DNA from: Conus ventricosus
Taxonomy: Eukaryota; Mollusca; Gastropoda; Neogastropoda; Conidae
Length of the DNA: 64,000 nucleotides
Assembly: GCA_018398815.1 (NCBI GenBank)
Contig: CM031610.1
Location: 38,532,798 to 38,596,797 of the forward strand
Reading direction: 5' to 3'
In this document: one piece after another, positions 36,596 to 47,362 of the stretch
Position numbering within the stretch: the stretch's first letter is position 1
How the letters are laid out: each line of letters opens with the position of its first letter
Program-made: the position numbers and the translations under genes
The notes under the pieces: model-generated
Told to the model about the DNA's origin: nothing
Databases searched by the model: none
Seen by the model: the letters and a program-made list of their open reading frames with translations, nothing else

Positions 36596-36715
36596 CTGTT
36601 GTGCCAACCAGGTTGTGGAACTCTCCAGGCATGGTGGTGTGACTCTTCAGCTTGACGGAGCAGCCAAAGTCACCCAGCTTCACATGTCCGTTGGAAGTCA
36701 GGAAGATGTTGGCGC
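36596..36715 (-). CDS. MAP3K4: MAP3K4 exon: catalytic-loop end, DFG motif and activation loop
   Basis: A phase 1 to phase 1 exon of 120 bases: acceptor gtcacag-type (ttcacag) ending at 36716, donor ACAG then gtagcc. It reads (G)ANIFLTSNGHVKLGDFGCSV then KLKSHTTMPGEFHNLVGTT(A). ANIF contains the Mg-binding Asn, GDFG the DFG aspartate, and GTT(A) the P+1 region. HTTMPGEFHNLVGT includes the Thr residues of the activation loop. It closely follows the human pattern (GANIFLTSSGLIKLGDFGCS). Confidence 0.95.
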
Positions 36716-36854
36716 CTGTGAAAGTAACAGTGTTTTCCATATCACATTAAGGTGTCCGATGGAAATATTAGTGCATACCAAACAAAAAGGAATTTCACTA
36801 CCAAAAGTAATTTTATGATATCCTTACCTGTCCAAATGACTTATCCCCACCTGC

Positions 36855-37100
36855 CATACCTTCAGGATCCCCCCTCAAATACACAAAAAGACTGAGAGAG
36901 CCAGGAACTAACCTCACCTCCATTTGCTGCTAGCCAGCAAGAGTGATCACTTCATTGCCATATCATCAAGATTCCCCTCAAAAACACCAAAAAAATTGTG
37001 ACAGCTGGGAACTAAGCTCACTTCCATTTGCAGTTTGACAGCAAGAGTGATCACACCCTGAGTGAGTTCACTTCATTGCCCTTATTGATTTCACTTCACT
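36855..37100. repeat. Two-copy diverged direct repeat, about 110 bp
   Basis: 'CAGGAACTAACCTCACCTCC' ... 'CAGCAAGAGTGATCAC' at 36901-36952 recurs as 'GGGAACTAAGCTCACTTCC' ... 'CAGCAAGAGTGATCAC' at 37005-37055, inside the MAP3K4 intron. Confidence 0.85.
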
Positions 37101-37344
37101 GGGCCATATTCAAACCAGATCAGTTTTCTTCTTTTCCTTGGGGAAGAAACATGCCTCTCTCTGCTCTCTGTTTTTGAACTTTGTTAATTTTAGGCACTAT
37201 AAATTCCCACAAATTCTTGTTCAAGCTTGCCTGCGTCTCTGAAGGAGAAGCTTTCTTTTCTAGTAAAGTGACGTGTTCATATGCAGTTCACCAATCAGTT
37301 AAGTGTGATAAGATGACCATGTCAGTGGGATTGGGAAAAGAGTG

Positions 37345-37354
37345 TGTGTATGCC

Positions 37355-37389
<35 letters not shown>

Positions 37390-37470
37390 TGTGCACGCGT
37401 TTGTGTGCATGCACACGCTTGTGTGTATATGTGTGTACGTAAATGTGTGTGCATGTGTCAGAGTGTGCAG
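37345..37470. repeat. (TG)n microsatellite with variants
   Basis: TG-rich run in the MAP3K4 intron. Confidence 0.9.
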
Positions 37471-37852
37471 AGGTATATGTGCATTGTACGCGAGTGCGCT
37501 CATATTTATTCTAATTACATTAACTAAAAATTTCATTCCCTCTTGACTGTTCATATGTCTCCTATAAATTCACTTTAACAAGCATGTACAGACTCCTTTT
37601 TTTTCCCCTTAGAATACAAGACAGTTGTAATCTTTTCTTTAATGCCACTTTCAGGGGTAGAGCAAGCTGGTAAGTTCAAGCTTGCAGGACCCTAAAACGA
37701 GTAACAGAATCTTTAAACAGACCTACTTGAACTTCTGTAAGAGTTCACACCAAAAGACGCTAAGCACAAGGAGTTTGGAGGCTCCCAACTATTCAACAAG
37801 CCTGGCTTCGAACACATCTTGCTTCCTTCAGGTCATCTTTCCATCAAAGTTA

Positions 37853-37933
37853 TCTTTAAAAAGAAAACATCCTAAATGTACTACAAATACCAATCTTAAA
37901 AAGAAAACATCCTAAATGTACTACAAATACCAA
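37853..37933. repeat. 40-bp tandem duplication
   Basis: 'AAGAAAACATCCTAAATGTA' 'CTACAAATACCAA' occurs at 37861 and again at 37901. Confidence 0.95.
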
Positions 37934-38282
37934 ACACAAACTGTTACACGCTTCAGCTAATGTAGTCCTCATATTTGACAAAAATCCTCTACCTTTTAAA
38001 GGGAATTTATCTTGATTTTGAAAAGGGGGCCCTTAAACTCAGCGTTTTCCAAGCCAAAGCAAGAAGATCAGAAAGCTCTTTCCTCTCAACTGACCAGGCT
38101 CTCCCATCAGTCCTTCATATCAAGTCAAACACACCACAAGCCTCTGGACAGCACATGCTTGCTGACCTTTTTTCTTAACTTCATTTTTAAATTGCAAGAG
38201 TCTAGTTTAAAGACTGATACCTCTGTAGCCCACAAACGCCATGTAACTGATTGTCACTTCTGTTTGAGACGGTTTCCATCAC

Positions 38283-38441
38283 CTTTGATATCCCTGTGCA
38301 CGATGCTGTTTTCGTGAGGTGGTTGACGGCCAGAACGATCTCACGGGTGTAACGGCGGATCAGGTACTCAGGCAGCCCCATCTTGGCTGCCTCCTCGATG
38401 GTGCCCGTGTCACAGTACTCCATGAACATCAGCATCTCGTC
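38283..38441 (-). CDS. MAP3K4: MAP3K4 exon: hinge, helix E and HRD catalytic loop (one base missing)
   Basis: Acceptor gttgacag, donor AAAG then gtgatg; 159 bases. The frame starts DEMLMFMEYCDTGTIEEAAK then MGLPEYLIRRYTREIVLAVN then HL, and then the reading shifts. One frame over, the DNA encodes HENSIVHRDIK and joins in phase 1 to the next exon. Phase 0 in and phase 1 out require 160 bases, so one base is missing, most likely a G (plus strand) near 38316-38320. HRD carries the catalytic Asp, so the literal sequence would truncate the kinase. Since everything else is intact, an uncorrected sequencing error is the simplest explanation; a null allele is possible. Confidence 0.9.
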
Positions 38442-38814
38442 CTGTCAACACCATTTTGACTTCAAAACATGTTTCACCACATCTGGGATTCCAATTGCGT
38501 TATACTGGACCATCAAGTCTGTTGACCGACTGTCCACCAACAGTGAAGCAAAGATCTCAAATCATTCAGTCCGAATATCCAGTTGGTGTCACTAACTCAT
38601 TAAACCTCTCTCACATGTTCAGTTCATGCACGCATTCATAAACAGGTGTATAAGCATATTTAGGGTAAGGCAGGGATTTGAACATTGACTACAATGTGAG
38701 TGAGAGTGTGTGTCTGCAACATGCACGTGTGTATAATGCTCAAGTGTAGGTATGGTTTGAATACATAATGGCATCCAAACTGCCTTTTCCATTTACATTC
38801 ACCTTCAACAGATA

Positions 38815-40255
38815 ACCTCCTCCCTCTTACTTCTCTGTCCCTCTCTCTCTCATTCTTCTCCCCCCTCTGGCACCTCCCTCTTACTTCTCTGTCCCTCTCT
38901 CTCTCATTCTTCTCCCCCCTCTGGCACCTCCCTCTTACTTCTCTGTCCCTCTCTCTCTCATTCTTCTCCCCCCTCTGGCACCTCCCTCTTACTTCTCTGT
39001 CCCTCTCTCTCTCATTCTTCTCCCCTCTCTGGCACCTCCCTCTTACTCCTCTGTCCCCCTTTCTCATCCCTTTTCCCCTCTCTGGCACCTCACCCTTACT
39101 TCTCTGTCCCTCTTTCTCATCCTTTTTCCCTCTCTGGCACCTCACCCTTACTTCTCTGTCCCTCTCTCTCATCCCTTTTCCCCTCTCTGGCACCTCACCC
39201 TTACTTCTCTGTCCCCCTTTCTCATCCCTTTTCCCTCTCTGGCACCTCACCCTTACTTCTCTGTCCCTCTTTCTCATCCTTTTTCCCTCTCTGGCACCTC
39301 ACCCTTACTTCTCTGTCCCCCTTTCTCCTCCTTTTCCCCTCTCTGGCACCACACTCTTACTTCTCTGTCCCTCTCTCTCATCCCTTTTCCCCTCTCTGGC
39401 ACCTCACCCTTACTTCTCTGTCCCTCTCTCTCATCCTTTTCCCCTCTCTGGCACCTCACCCTTACTTCTCTGTCCCTCTCTCTCATCCTTTTCCCCTCTC
39501 TGGCACCTCACCCTTACTTCTCTGTCCCTCTCTCTCCTCCTTTTTCCCCTCTCTGGCACCACACTCTTACTTCTCTGTCCCTCTCTCTCTCATCCCTTTT
39601 CCCCTCTCTGGCACCTCCCTCTTACTTCTCTGTCCCTCTCTCTCATCCTTCTCCCCTCTCTTGCACCACACTCTTACTCCTCTGTCCCTCTCTCTCATCC
39701 CTTTTCCCCTCTCTGGCACCACACTCTTACTCCTCTGTCCCTCTCTCTCATCCCTTTTCCCCTCTCTGGCACCACACTCTTACTCCTCTGTCCCTCTCTC
39801 TCATCCCTTTTCCCCTCTCTGGCACCTCACTCTTACTTCTCTGTCCCTCTCTCTCATCCTTCTCCCCTCTCTCGCACCTTCCTCTGACTTCTCTGTCCTT
39901 CTCTCTCATCCTTCTCCCCTCTCGCACCTCCGTCTGACTTCTCTGTCCTTCTCTCTCATCCTTCTCCCCTCTCTCGCACCTCCGTCTGACTTCTCTGTCC
40001 TTCTCTCTCATCCTTCTCCCCTCTCTCGCACCTCCGTCTGACTTCTCTGTCCTTCTCTCTCATCCTTCTCCCCTCTCTCACACCTCTCTTACTTCTCTGT
40101 CCCTCTCTCTCATCTTTCTCCCCTCTCTCGCACCTTCCTCTTACTTCTCTGTCCCTCTCTCTCATCCTTCTCCCCTCTCTCGCACCTCCCTCTGACTTCT
40201 CTGTCCCTCTCTCTCATCCTCCTCCCCTCTCTCTCAGTCTCTTTCTTCCCTCCGA
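38815..40255. repeat. Pyrimidine-rich minisatellite, about 48-52-bp unit, about 28 copies
   Basis: The unit reads 'GGCACCTCACCCTTACTTCT' 'CTGTCCCTCTCTCTCATCC' 'TTTTCCCCTCTCT' on the plus strand, in the intron between the HRD exon and the preceding exon. It is nearly pure pyrimidine on the plus strand (purine in the transcript). Long open frames (repeats of MRERDREVRG... on the minus strand) are artefacts. Confidence 0.95.
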
Positions 40256-40321
40256 CTCTCATACCTTCCTCTCTGCCTCCTTGCTTATTCACCCCCTCTC
40301 TTTCCCTCCCTTTCCACTTAC

Positions 40322-40371
40322 CATGTAGACCTCTACCCCATAGCGCATGAGGTGCTTGCTGAATACTGAAG
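40322..40371 (-). pseudogene. Candidate degenerate duplicate of the MAP3K4 exon at 40566-40682
   Basis: On the minus strand a frame reads FSKHLMRYGVEVYM and ends at a good donor (ATG then gtaagt). The true exon 200 bases upstream ends LVKYYGVEVHK with donor gtcagc. Within YGVEV the two DNA copies differ only at three synonymous third positions. The candidate exits in phase 0 like the real exon, but the available acceptors (ccag, ttcag) give a start in the wrong phase, and the N-terminal half of the exon is not recognisable. It may be a decayed or alternative exon, or a coincidence. Confidence 0.35.
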
Positions 40372-40565
40372 ATCCTGGTAGCATCGTCTCTTTCTCTAAC
40401 TCCACACCCAGCTCCACACCCTACTTCCACCCATCTTCCCTTTCTCTCCATCCCTCCCTCTCCTGCTCTCTCTCTCTCTCTCCATCCCTCCCTCTCCTGC
40501 TCTCTCTTTCCCTCTCTCCATCCCTCCATTTCTCTCTGTCCTTTCCCTTTTTTGTTGTTGCTGAC

Positions 40566-40682
40566 CTTATGGACCTCCACGCCGTAGTACTTGACAAGGT
40601 TTGGGTGCTGGATGCCCTCGAAGATCTTGATTTCATCACACATCTCACGCAGCTGTTGCAGGTCGTTGGGCTGGAACTTCAT
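40566..40682 (-). CDS. MAP3K4: MAP3K4 exon: kinase N-lobe, helix C
   Basis: A phase-0 exon of exactly 39 codons: acceptor tcaaaacag, donor AAG then gtcagc. It reads MKFQPNDLQQLREMCDEIKI then FEGIQHPNLVKYYGVEVHK. FQPND and the helix-C Glu within DEIKIFEGI, followed by HPNLV, are characteristic of MAP3K4 (human IRFQPNDHKTIKETADELKIFEGIKHPNLVRYFGVE). Its acceptor is the first of a series of repeated acceptor-like sequences extending into the intron. Confidence 0.95.
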
Positions 40683-41090
40683 CTGTTTTGACAAAACACG
40701 CTGCATAATTCCTATATTAGATGGGCAACAAATGCACATCTGTTTTGACAAAACACGTTGCATAATTCCTATATTAGATGGGCAACAAATGCACATCTGT
40801 TTTGACAAAACACGCTGCATAATTCCTATATTAGATGGGCAACAAATGCACATCTGTTTTGACAAAACACGTTACATAATTCCTATATTAGATGGGCAAC
40901 AAATGCACATCTGTTTTGACAAAACATGCTACATAATTCATGTATTAAAAGAGCAACAAATGCATCTGTTTTGACAAAACATGCTACATAATTCCTATAT
41001 TAGATGGGCAACAAATGCACATCTGTTTTGACAAAACATGCTACATAATTCATGTATTAAAAGAGCAACAAATGCTCCTGCTTTCATACT
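40680..41090. repeat. 57-bp minisatellite abutting a MAP3K4 exon
   Basis: Seven units of 'CATCTGTTTTGACAAAACAC' 'GCTGCATAATTCCTATATTA' 'GATGGGCAACAAATGCA' with a few variants. The first unit begins inside the exon: its first three coding bases and the 3' splice site (transcript sense: TGTCAAAACAG then ATG) are part of the repeat. Each downstream unit repeats this acceptor-like sequence. Confidence 0.95.
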
Positions 41091-41650
41091 GTACTAGGAC
41101 AATAAACATAACTTCAGTACTGTCTTCCTGGGATAACACCGTCCCTTTCAATTCTTAGATGGACAACAAAAGATACATCATTAGTATCCGAATGGGACAA
41201 CATAATAAACACTACTTCATTATCGTCTTCATGGGACAACACTGTACCTTTCAATTCTTAAATGGACAACAAAGGATACATTCTTAGCATCCGAATGGGA
41301 CAACATAATAAACACTACTTCATTATCGTCTTCATGGGACAACACTGTACCTTTCAATTCTTAAATGGACAACAAAGGATACATTCTTAGCATCCGAGAG
41401 GGACAACATAATAAACATTACTTCAGTACTGTCTTCGTGGGACAATACTGTGCCTTTCAATCATTAGATTGACAACAAAGAATACACTATTAGTATCCAA
41501 GTGGGGCAACAGATGTCACATCATTCATCTCTTACTTAAGACATCAAACGCTACACGTTTCATATTTCAGCCAGGCAAACAAACGCCATATATTTCACAT
41601 CTTAGAGGGACAAAAATTTACAACTTAGCACGAAAGGACATGTTATATCC
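41091..41650. repeat. Diverged higher-order relatives of the 57-bp repeat
   Basis: About 112-115-bp periods (about twice 57) with 'GGACAACATAATAAACACTA' 'CTTCATTATCGTCTTCATGG' 'GACAACACTGTACCTTTCAA' and 'GATGGACAACAAAGGATACA' motifs connect the fresh 57-bp array on the left with another 57-bp array on the right. Confidence 0.75.
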
Positions 41651-42178
41651 TTCATATATTAGTATAATGACAAACTTAATTTGTACCTTCATGGGACAAC
41701 ACACATTACATCATATTAGTATAATGACAAACTTAATTTGTACCTTCATGGGACAACACACATTACATCATATTAGTATAATGACAAACTTAATTTGTAC
41801 CTTCATGGGACAACACACATTACATCATATTAGTATAATGACAAACTTAATTTGTACCTTCATGGGACAACACACATTACATCATATTAGTATAATGACA
41901 AACTTAATTTGTACTTTCATGCCACAACACACATTACATCATATTAGTATAATGACAAACTTAATTTGTACCTTCATGGGACAACACACATTACATCATA
42001 TTAGTATAATGACAAACTTAATTTGTACCTTCATGCGACAACACACATTACATCATATTAGTATAATGACAAACTTAATTTGTACCTTCATGCGACAACA
42101 CACATTACATCATATTAGTATAATGACAAACTTAATTTGTACCTTCATGCGACAACACACATTACATCATTCAGATCC
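41651..42178. repeat. Second 57-bp array, about 9 near-identical units
   Basis: The unit is 'TATTAGTATAATGACAAACT' 'TAATTTGTACCTTCATGGGA' 'CAACACACATTACATCA'. It has the same unit length as the array at 40680 and shares a GACAA(C/A)ACAC core, so it is probably a diverged branch of one family. It gives an artefactual 242-codon open frame. Confidence 0.95.
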
Positions 42179-42232
42179 TGGAGGAAGTTTCGACTAGTTT
42201 CAGTTAAACTTTGTCTTCTGTTCATCTTTTGG

Positions 42233-43331
42233 GTGGGAGAAAGGGGATGGAGGGGGAGTGAGGGCAGGGGGGAGAGGCTGGGGGGAGGGTTGGGGCAGAG
42301 GGGGGGGGTGTTGGGGCGGAGAAAGGGGATGGAGGGGGAGTGAGGGCAGGGGGGAGAGGGCTTGGGGGAGGGTTGGGGCAGAGGGGGGGGGGTGTTGGGG
42401 CGGAGAAAGGGATGGAGGGGGAGTGAGGGCAGGGGGGAGAGGGCTGGGGGGAGGGTTGGGGCAGAGGGGGGGGGGGGGGGTGTTGGGGCGGAGGAAGGGG
42501 ATGGAGGGGGAGTGAGGGCAGGGGGGGGAGAGGGCTGGGGGGGAGGGGTTGGGGCAGAGGGGGGGGGTGTTGGGGCGGAGGAAGTGGGGGGGGTGAGGGC
42601 AGGGGGGGTGTTGGGGCGGAGAAAGGGGATGGAGGGGGAGTGAGGGCAGGGGGGGAGAGGGCTGGGGGGGGGGTTGGGGCAGAGGGGGGGGGGGTGTTGG
42701 GGCGGAGAAAGGGGTGGAGGGGGAGTGAGGGCAGGGGGGGAGAGGGCTGGGGGGAGGGGTTGGGGCAGAGGGGGGGGGGGGGGGGTGTTGGGGCGGAAGA
42801 AAGGGGATGGAGGGGGAGTGAGGGCAGGGGGGGAGAGGGCTGGGGGGGGGGTTGGGGCAGAGGGGGGGGGGGGGGGGTGTTGGGGGGAGAAGGGGATGGA
42901 GGGGAGTGAGGGCAGGGGGGAGAGGGCTGGGGGGAGGGGTTGGGGCAGAGGGGGGGGGGGGGGTTGGGTGGGAGAAAGGGGATGGAGGGGGAGTGAGGGC
43001 AGGGGGGAGAGGGCTGGGGGGAGGGGTTGGGGCAGAGGGGGGGGGGGGGGTGTTGGGTGGGAGGAAGGGGATGGAGGGGGAGTGAGGGCAGGGGGGGAGA
43101 GGGCTGGGGGAGGGGTTGGGGCAGAGGGGGGGGGGGGGGTTGGGGCGGAGGAAGGGGATTGAGGGGGGTTGAGGGCAGGGGGGGGAGGGCTGGGGGAGGG
43201 GTTGGGGGCAGAGGGGGGGGGGGGGGTGTGGGGCGGGAAGAAAGGGGATGGAGGGGGTGGAGGGCAGGGGGGGAGAGGGCTGGGGGGAGGGGTTGGGGCG
43301 AGGGGGGGGGGGGGGGGTGTTGGGGGAGGAA

Positions 43332-43370
<39 letters not shown>

Positions 43371-43372
43371 AT
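42233..43372 (+). repeat. G-rich minisatellite, about 80-95-bp unit, about 12-13 copies
   Basis: Units read 'GGGGATGGAGGGGGAGTGAG' 'GGCAGGGGGGAGAGGGCTGG' 'GGGGAGGGTTGGGGCAGAGG' 'GGGGTGTTGGGGCGGAGAAA', ending in a G run of about 45 near 43325-43370. G accounts for most bases. The G-rich strand is the template strand of MAP3K4. Confidence 0.95.
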
Positions 43373-43863
43373 TTGGGACTAGCTTCAGTTAGACTTTATC
43401 TTCTTTTTCTTACTTTTTTCCTAAATTGTGGGGTTTGATCTTTGTTGTTACCCACTTCGTTTGATACAAATTTGGGTTTTTTGTTGTTATTTTCCTTTCT
43501 TTTTGTCCCTTCTGTTGTTGTTGCCTTTGACTACTATCCTCCTCCTCTCAAAACAAGCCCAATACTTGAGGGCGACATTTCATTTTATTTATTGTATGGT
43601 GATCAATGCTTGCAGATCAGGATGATTTTTCTAACAGTCAGGTCCACTGCAGTCAGGCTGGGGTGTACTCTACCCTTCCTCTCCTCACACCTGGCATCAA
43701 CCAGGCCGTTACCATAGAAACATTTCCCCTTCCTCTCATCCTCCCTCTCCTTCATCACTCAAGGAAATATTCATGAAAAGCATGACCATGTGACTGTGTC
43801 CGACCTAAACCTCTCTCATTACCTCCTTTTTCCTTAAAAGAATTTAAATAACTCCGCCCAGTT

Positions 43864-44063
43864 GACATGGACAAACAAATTACATGACAAAAACACGACA
43901 CGTTTCGACCTCTTGGATTCAACGCCCATCTTACGCAGAATTTGAGAAGACAATGTGATCTCTCGTTCTTCGTTTTCGTTGTCCTGATGTCGTTTATCTT
44001 GCCTGGAGAAGACCTAAGGGGTCGAAACGGTCGTGTTTTGTCTTGTAATTTGTTTGTCACGTC
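43864..44063. mobile_element. Foldback MITE, about 200 bp with about 50-bp terminal inverted repeats
   Basis: The left arm 'GACAAACAAATTACATGACA' 'AAAACACGACACGTTTCGAC' is mirrored on the right by 'GTCGAAACGGTCGTGTTTTG' 'TCTTGTAATTTGTTTGTC'. About 90 bp of unrelated sequence separates them. There is no coding capacity. Confidence 0.8.
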
Positions 44064-47000
44064 ATCCGGCAGAATGACATAAATCCCTTTTAAATTTGTT
44101 TCAATATCAACCTGCAGTCACCTCACTGTGAAACTATCATCAACTCCTTGTCTTCTGTCGTGTCCATGTCTCATTATTTCACAGCAGTGTACACTTTGAA
44201 ACTATCATCAACTCCTTGTTTTCTGTCGTGTCCATGTCTCATTATTTCACAGCAGTGTACACTGTGAAACTATCATCAACTCCTGGTCTTCTGTCGTGTC
44301 CATGTCTCATTATTTCACAGCAGTGTACACTTTGAAAACTATTCATCAACTCTTGTCTTCTGTCGTGTCATATCTCATTATTTCACAGCAGTGTACATGT
44401 GAAACTATCATCAACTCCTTGTCTTCTGTCGTGTCCATATTCATTATTTCACAGCAGTTGTACATGTGAAACTTATCATCAACTCCTTGTCTTCTGTCGT
44501 GTCCATATCTCATTATTTCACAGCAGTGTACACTGTGAAACTATCATCAACTCCTTGTCTTCTATCGTGTCCATATCTCATTATTTCAGAGCAGTGTACA
44601 CTTTGAAACTATCATCAATCCTTGTCTTCTGTCGTGTCCATGTCTCATTATTTCACAGCTGTGTACACTGTGAAACTATCATCAACTCCTTGTCTTCTGT
44701 CGTGTCCATGTCTCATTATTTCACAGCAGTGTACACTGTGAAACTATCATCAACTCCTTGTCTTCTGTCGTGTCCATATCTCATTATTTCACAACAGTGT
44801 ACACTTTGAAACTATCATCAACTCCTGTCTTCTGTCGTGTCCATGTCTCATTATTTCACAGCAGTGACACTGTGAAACTATCATCAATCCTTGTCTTCTG
44901 TCGTGTCCATGTCTCATTATTTCACAGCAGTGTACACTTTGAAACTATCATCAACTCCTTGTCTTCTGTCGTGTCCATGTCATTATTTCACAGCAGTGTA
45001 CACTGTTTAAATATCATCAAATCCTTTTCTTCTGTCGTGTCCATATTCATTATTTCACTGCGTGTCACTGTGAACTATCATCAACTCCTTGTCTTCTGCG
45101 TGTCCATGTCTCATATTTCACAAATGTACACTGGTGAACCCCATCATAACTCCTGGTCTTTTTGTCGTGTCCCTTTTCTCTTTATTTCACTGAGTGTACA
45201 CTGTGAATATCATCAATCCCGTATTCTGTCGTGTCCATATCTCTTATTTCCAGCAGTGTACACTTGTGAAACTATCATCAACTCCTTGTCTTCGTCGTGT
45301 CCCAAACTCATTATTTACGCAGTGTACATCTGTGAAAAATTCATCAACTCCTTGTCTTCTGTGTGTCAATTCATTATTTCACAGCAGTGTCCTTTTGTTA
45401 TCCATACTCCTTGTCTTCTGCGTGTCCTATACTCAAATTTTTTCACAGCAGTGTACATGTGAAATTTCATCATCCTTGTCTTCTGTGGTCATATTCCTTT
45501 TTTTCAAGTAGTTACACTGTGAAACTCTAAAACATCAATCCTTGTCTTCTGTCGTGTCCATATTCATTATTTCACAGCGTGTACACTGTGAAACTATCAT
45601 CAACTCCTTGTCTTCTGTCGTGTCCATATCTCATTATTTACAGCAGTGTTCACTGTGATAAATATCATCAACTCCTTGTCTTCTGTGTTTCCATTTCATT
45701 ATTTCACAGCAGGGTATACTGTGAAACTATCATCAACTTCCTTGTCTTCTGTCGTGTCTCATATTCATTATTTAAGCGTGTACACTGTGAACTAAACATC
45801 ACTCCTTTTCTTCTGTCTTTTCCATATCTCATTATTTCAAGCGTTTTCACTGTGAAATTTTCATACTCCTGTTTTATCGTGTCCAATTCATTATTTCAGG
45901 CAGTGTCATTTGAAACTATCATCAATCCTTGTTTTGTCGTGTCCATATCTTTTTATTTCACAGTGTGTACACTGTGAAATATCATCAACTCCTTGTCTTC
46001 TGTCGTGTCCTTGTTCCTTATTTCAAAAGCAGTGTACACTGTGAAAATATCTCAACTCCTTGTTTCTGTCGTTGTCCATATTCATTATTTCACAACAGTG
46101 TACACTTTGAAACTATCATCAAACTCCTGTCTTCTGTGTTGTCCATGTTCTTATTTTCAAGCAGTGTCATTTTAAAACTATCTCAAACTCCTTGTCTTCT
46201 GTGTGTCCATGTCTCATATTCAAGCAGGTTTCACTTTGAAACTTCTTTATAATCTTGTTTCTGTCGGTCCATGTCTCTTTTTTTTTACAGAGTTACACTG
46301 TGAAACTTCATCAATCCTTTTTTCTTCGTGTCCATATCTCTTTTTCACTGCAGGGGTACCGTGAAATATATCAATCCTTTTTTCTGTCGTGTCCCTGTTC
46401 AAATTTTTTCCACAGGACCTGTGAAAATATATCAACTCCCGGTTTCTGTGTGTCCCAAATTTATTTTTCCAGATGTACATGTGAAACTTCATCAAATCCC
46501 GGGGCTTCTGCGTGTCCATTTATTTTTTCAGCAGTGTACACTGTGAAAACTATCATCAACTCCCTTTTTTCTGGTTTTCCTATTCATTTTTCCAAACAGT
46601 GTCACTGTGAAAAAATCACAATCCCTTTTTTCTGTCTGTCCATTTCTCATTTTTACGCGTGTAAACCCGTGAAAATTCTCAATCCTTGTCTTCTTGTGTC
46701 CAATCTCTTATTTCCGCGTGGGAACTGTGAAACTATCTCAAAAAATTTTTTTTGCGTTCCTATTTTATTTTCCCGTAGTGTACACTGTGAAAAATATTAA
46801 CTCCTTGTCTTTGTCGTGTCCATATTCTTTTTTTTACAGCAGTGAACTGTGAAATATCACAATCCCTTTTTTCTGTCGTTGCCATATCTCATTTTTTCAC
46901 AGAGTGTACACTGTGAAACTATCACAAAACCCTTTTCTTCTGTCGTGTCCATATCTCTTATTTCACAGCAGTTACACTGTGAAAATTCATAATCCTTGTC

Positions 47001-47362
47001 TTCTTGTTGTCAGTCTTTATTTCACGCGTGTACATGTGAAACTATATCAACCTTTTCTTTGTGTGTCCCTGTTATTATTTAAAAAGCTTGGGACACTGTG
47101 AAACTTCATCAAATCCTTGTCTTCGGTGTCTGTTCTTTTTTTTTACAGCAGTGTACCTGTGAAACTTTATAATCCTTTTTTCTGTCGTGTCCTGTCCCCT
47201 TTTTTTCAGAGCAGTGAACCCGTGAAAACATCATCAATCCCTTTTTTCTGTGTGTCCCTATTTTTATTTCAAGCGTGACACTGTGAACTTCATAAAACCT
47301 TTCTTCTGTGTGTCCATGTCTCATTATTTACAGCGGTACACTGTGAAACTTCATCAACTCCC

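Noticed and set aside
38660..40865. Minus-strand frames with RQRSKGEVPERGKGMRERD repeats
   Set aside because: Translations of the pyrimidine minisatellite in the MAP3K4 intron. Only the segment 40566-40682 inside one of them is a real exon.
41469..42197. 242-codon plus-strand frame with repeated ISIMTNLICTFMGQHTLHH
   Set aside because: The 57-bp unit is a multiple of three without stops in this frame; it is a pure tandem-repeat artefact.
42137..43438. Gly-rich frames (GGGVLGRRKGMEGE...) over the G-rich tract
   Set aside because: Products of the G-rich minisatellite; no start context, splice support or homology.
44758..45462. Plus-strand frames MSSVVSISHYFTAVYTVKLSS... across the satellite
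   Set aside because: The 68-bp unit is not a multiple of three, so frames break after one or two units. No conservation was seen beyond the repeat.
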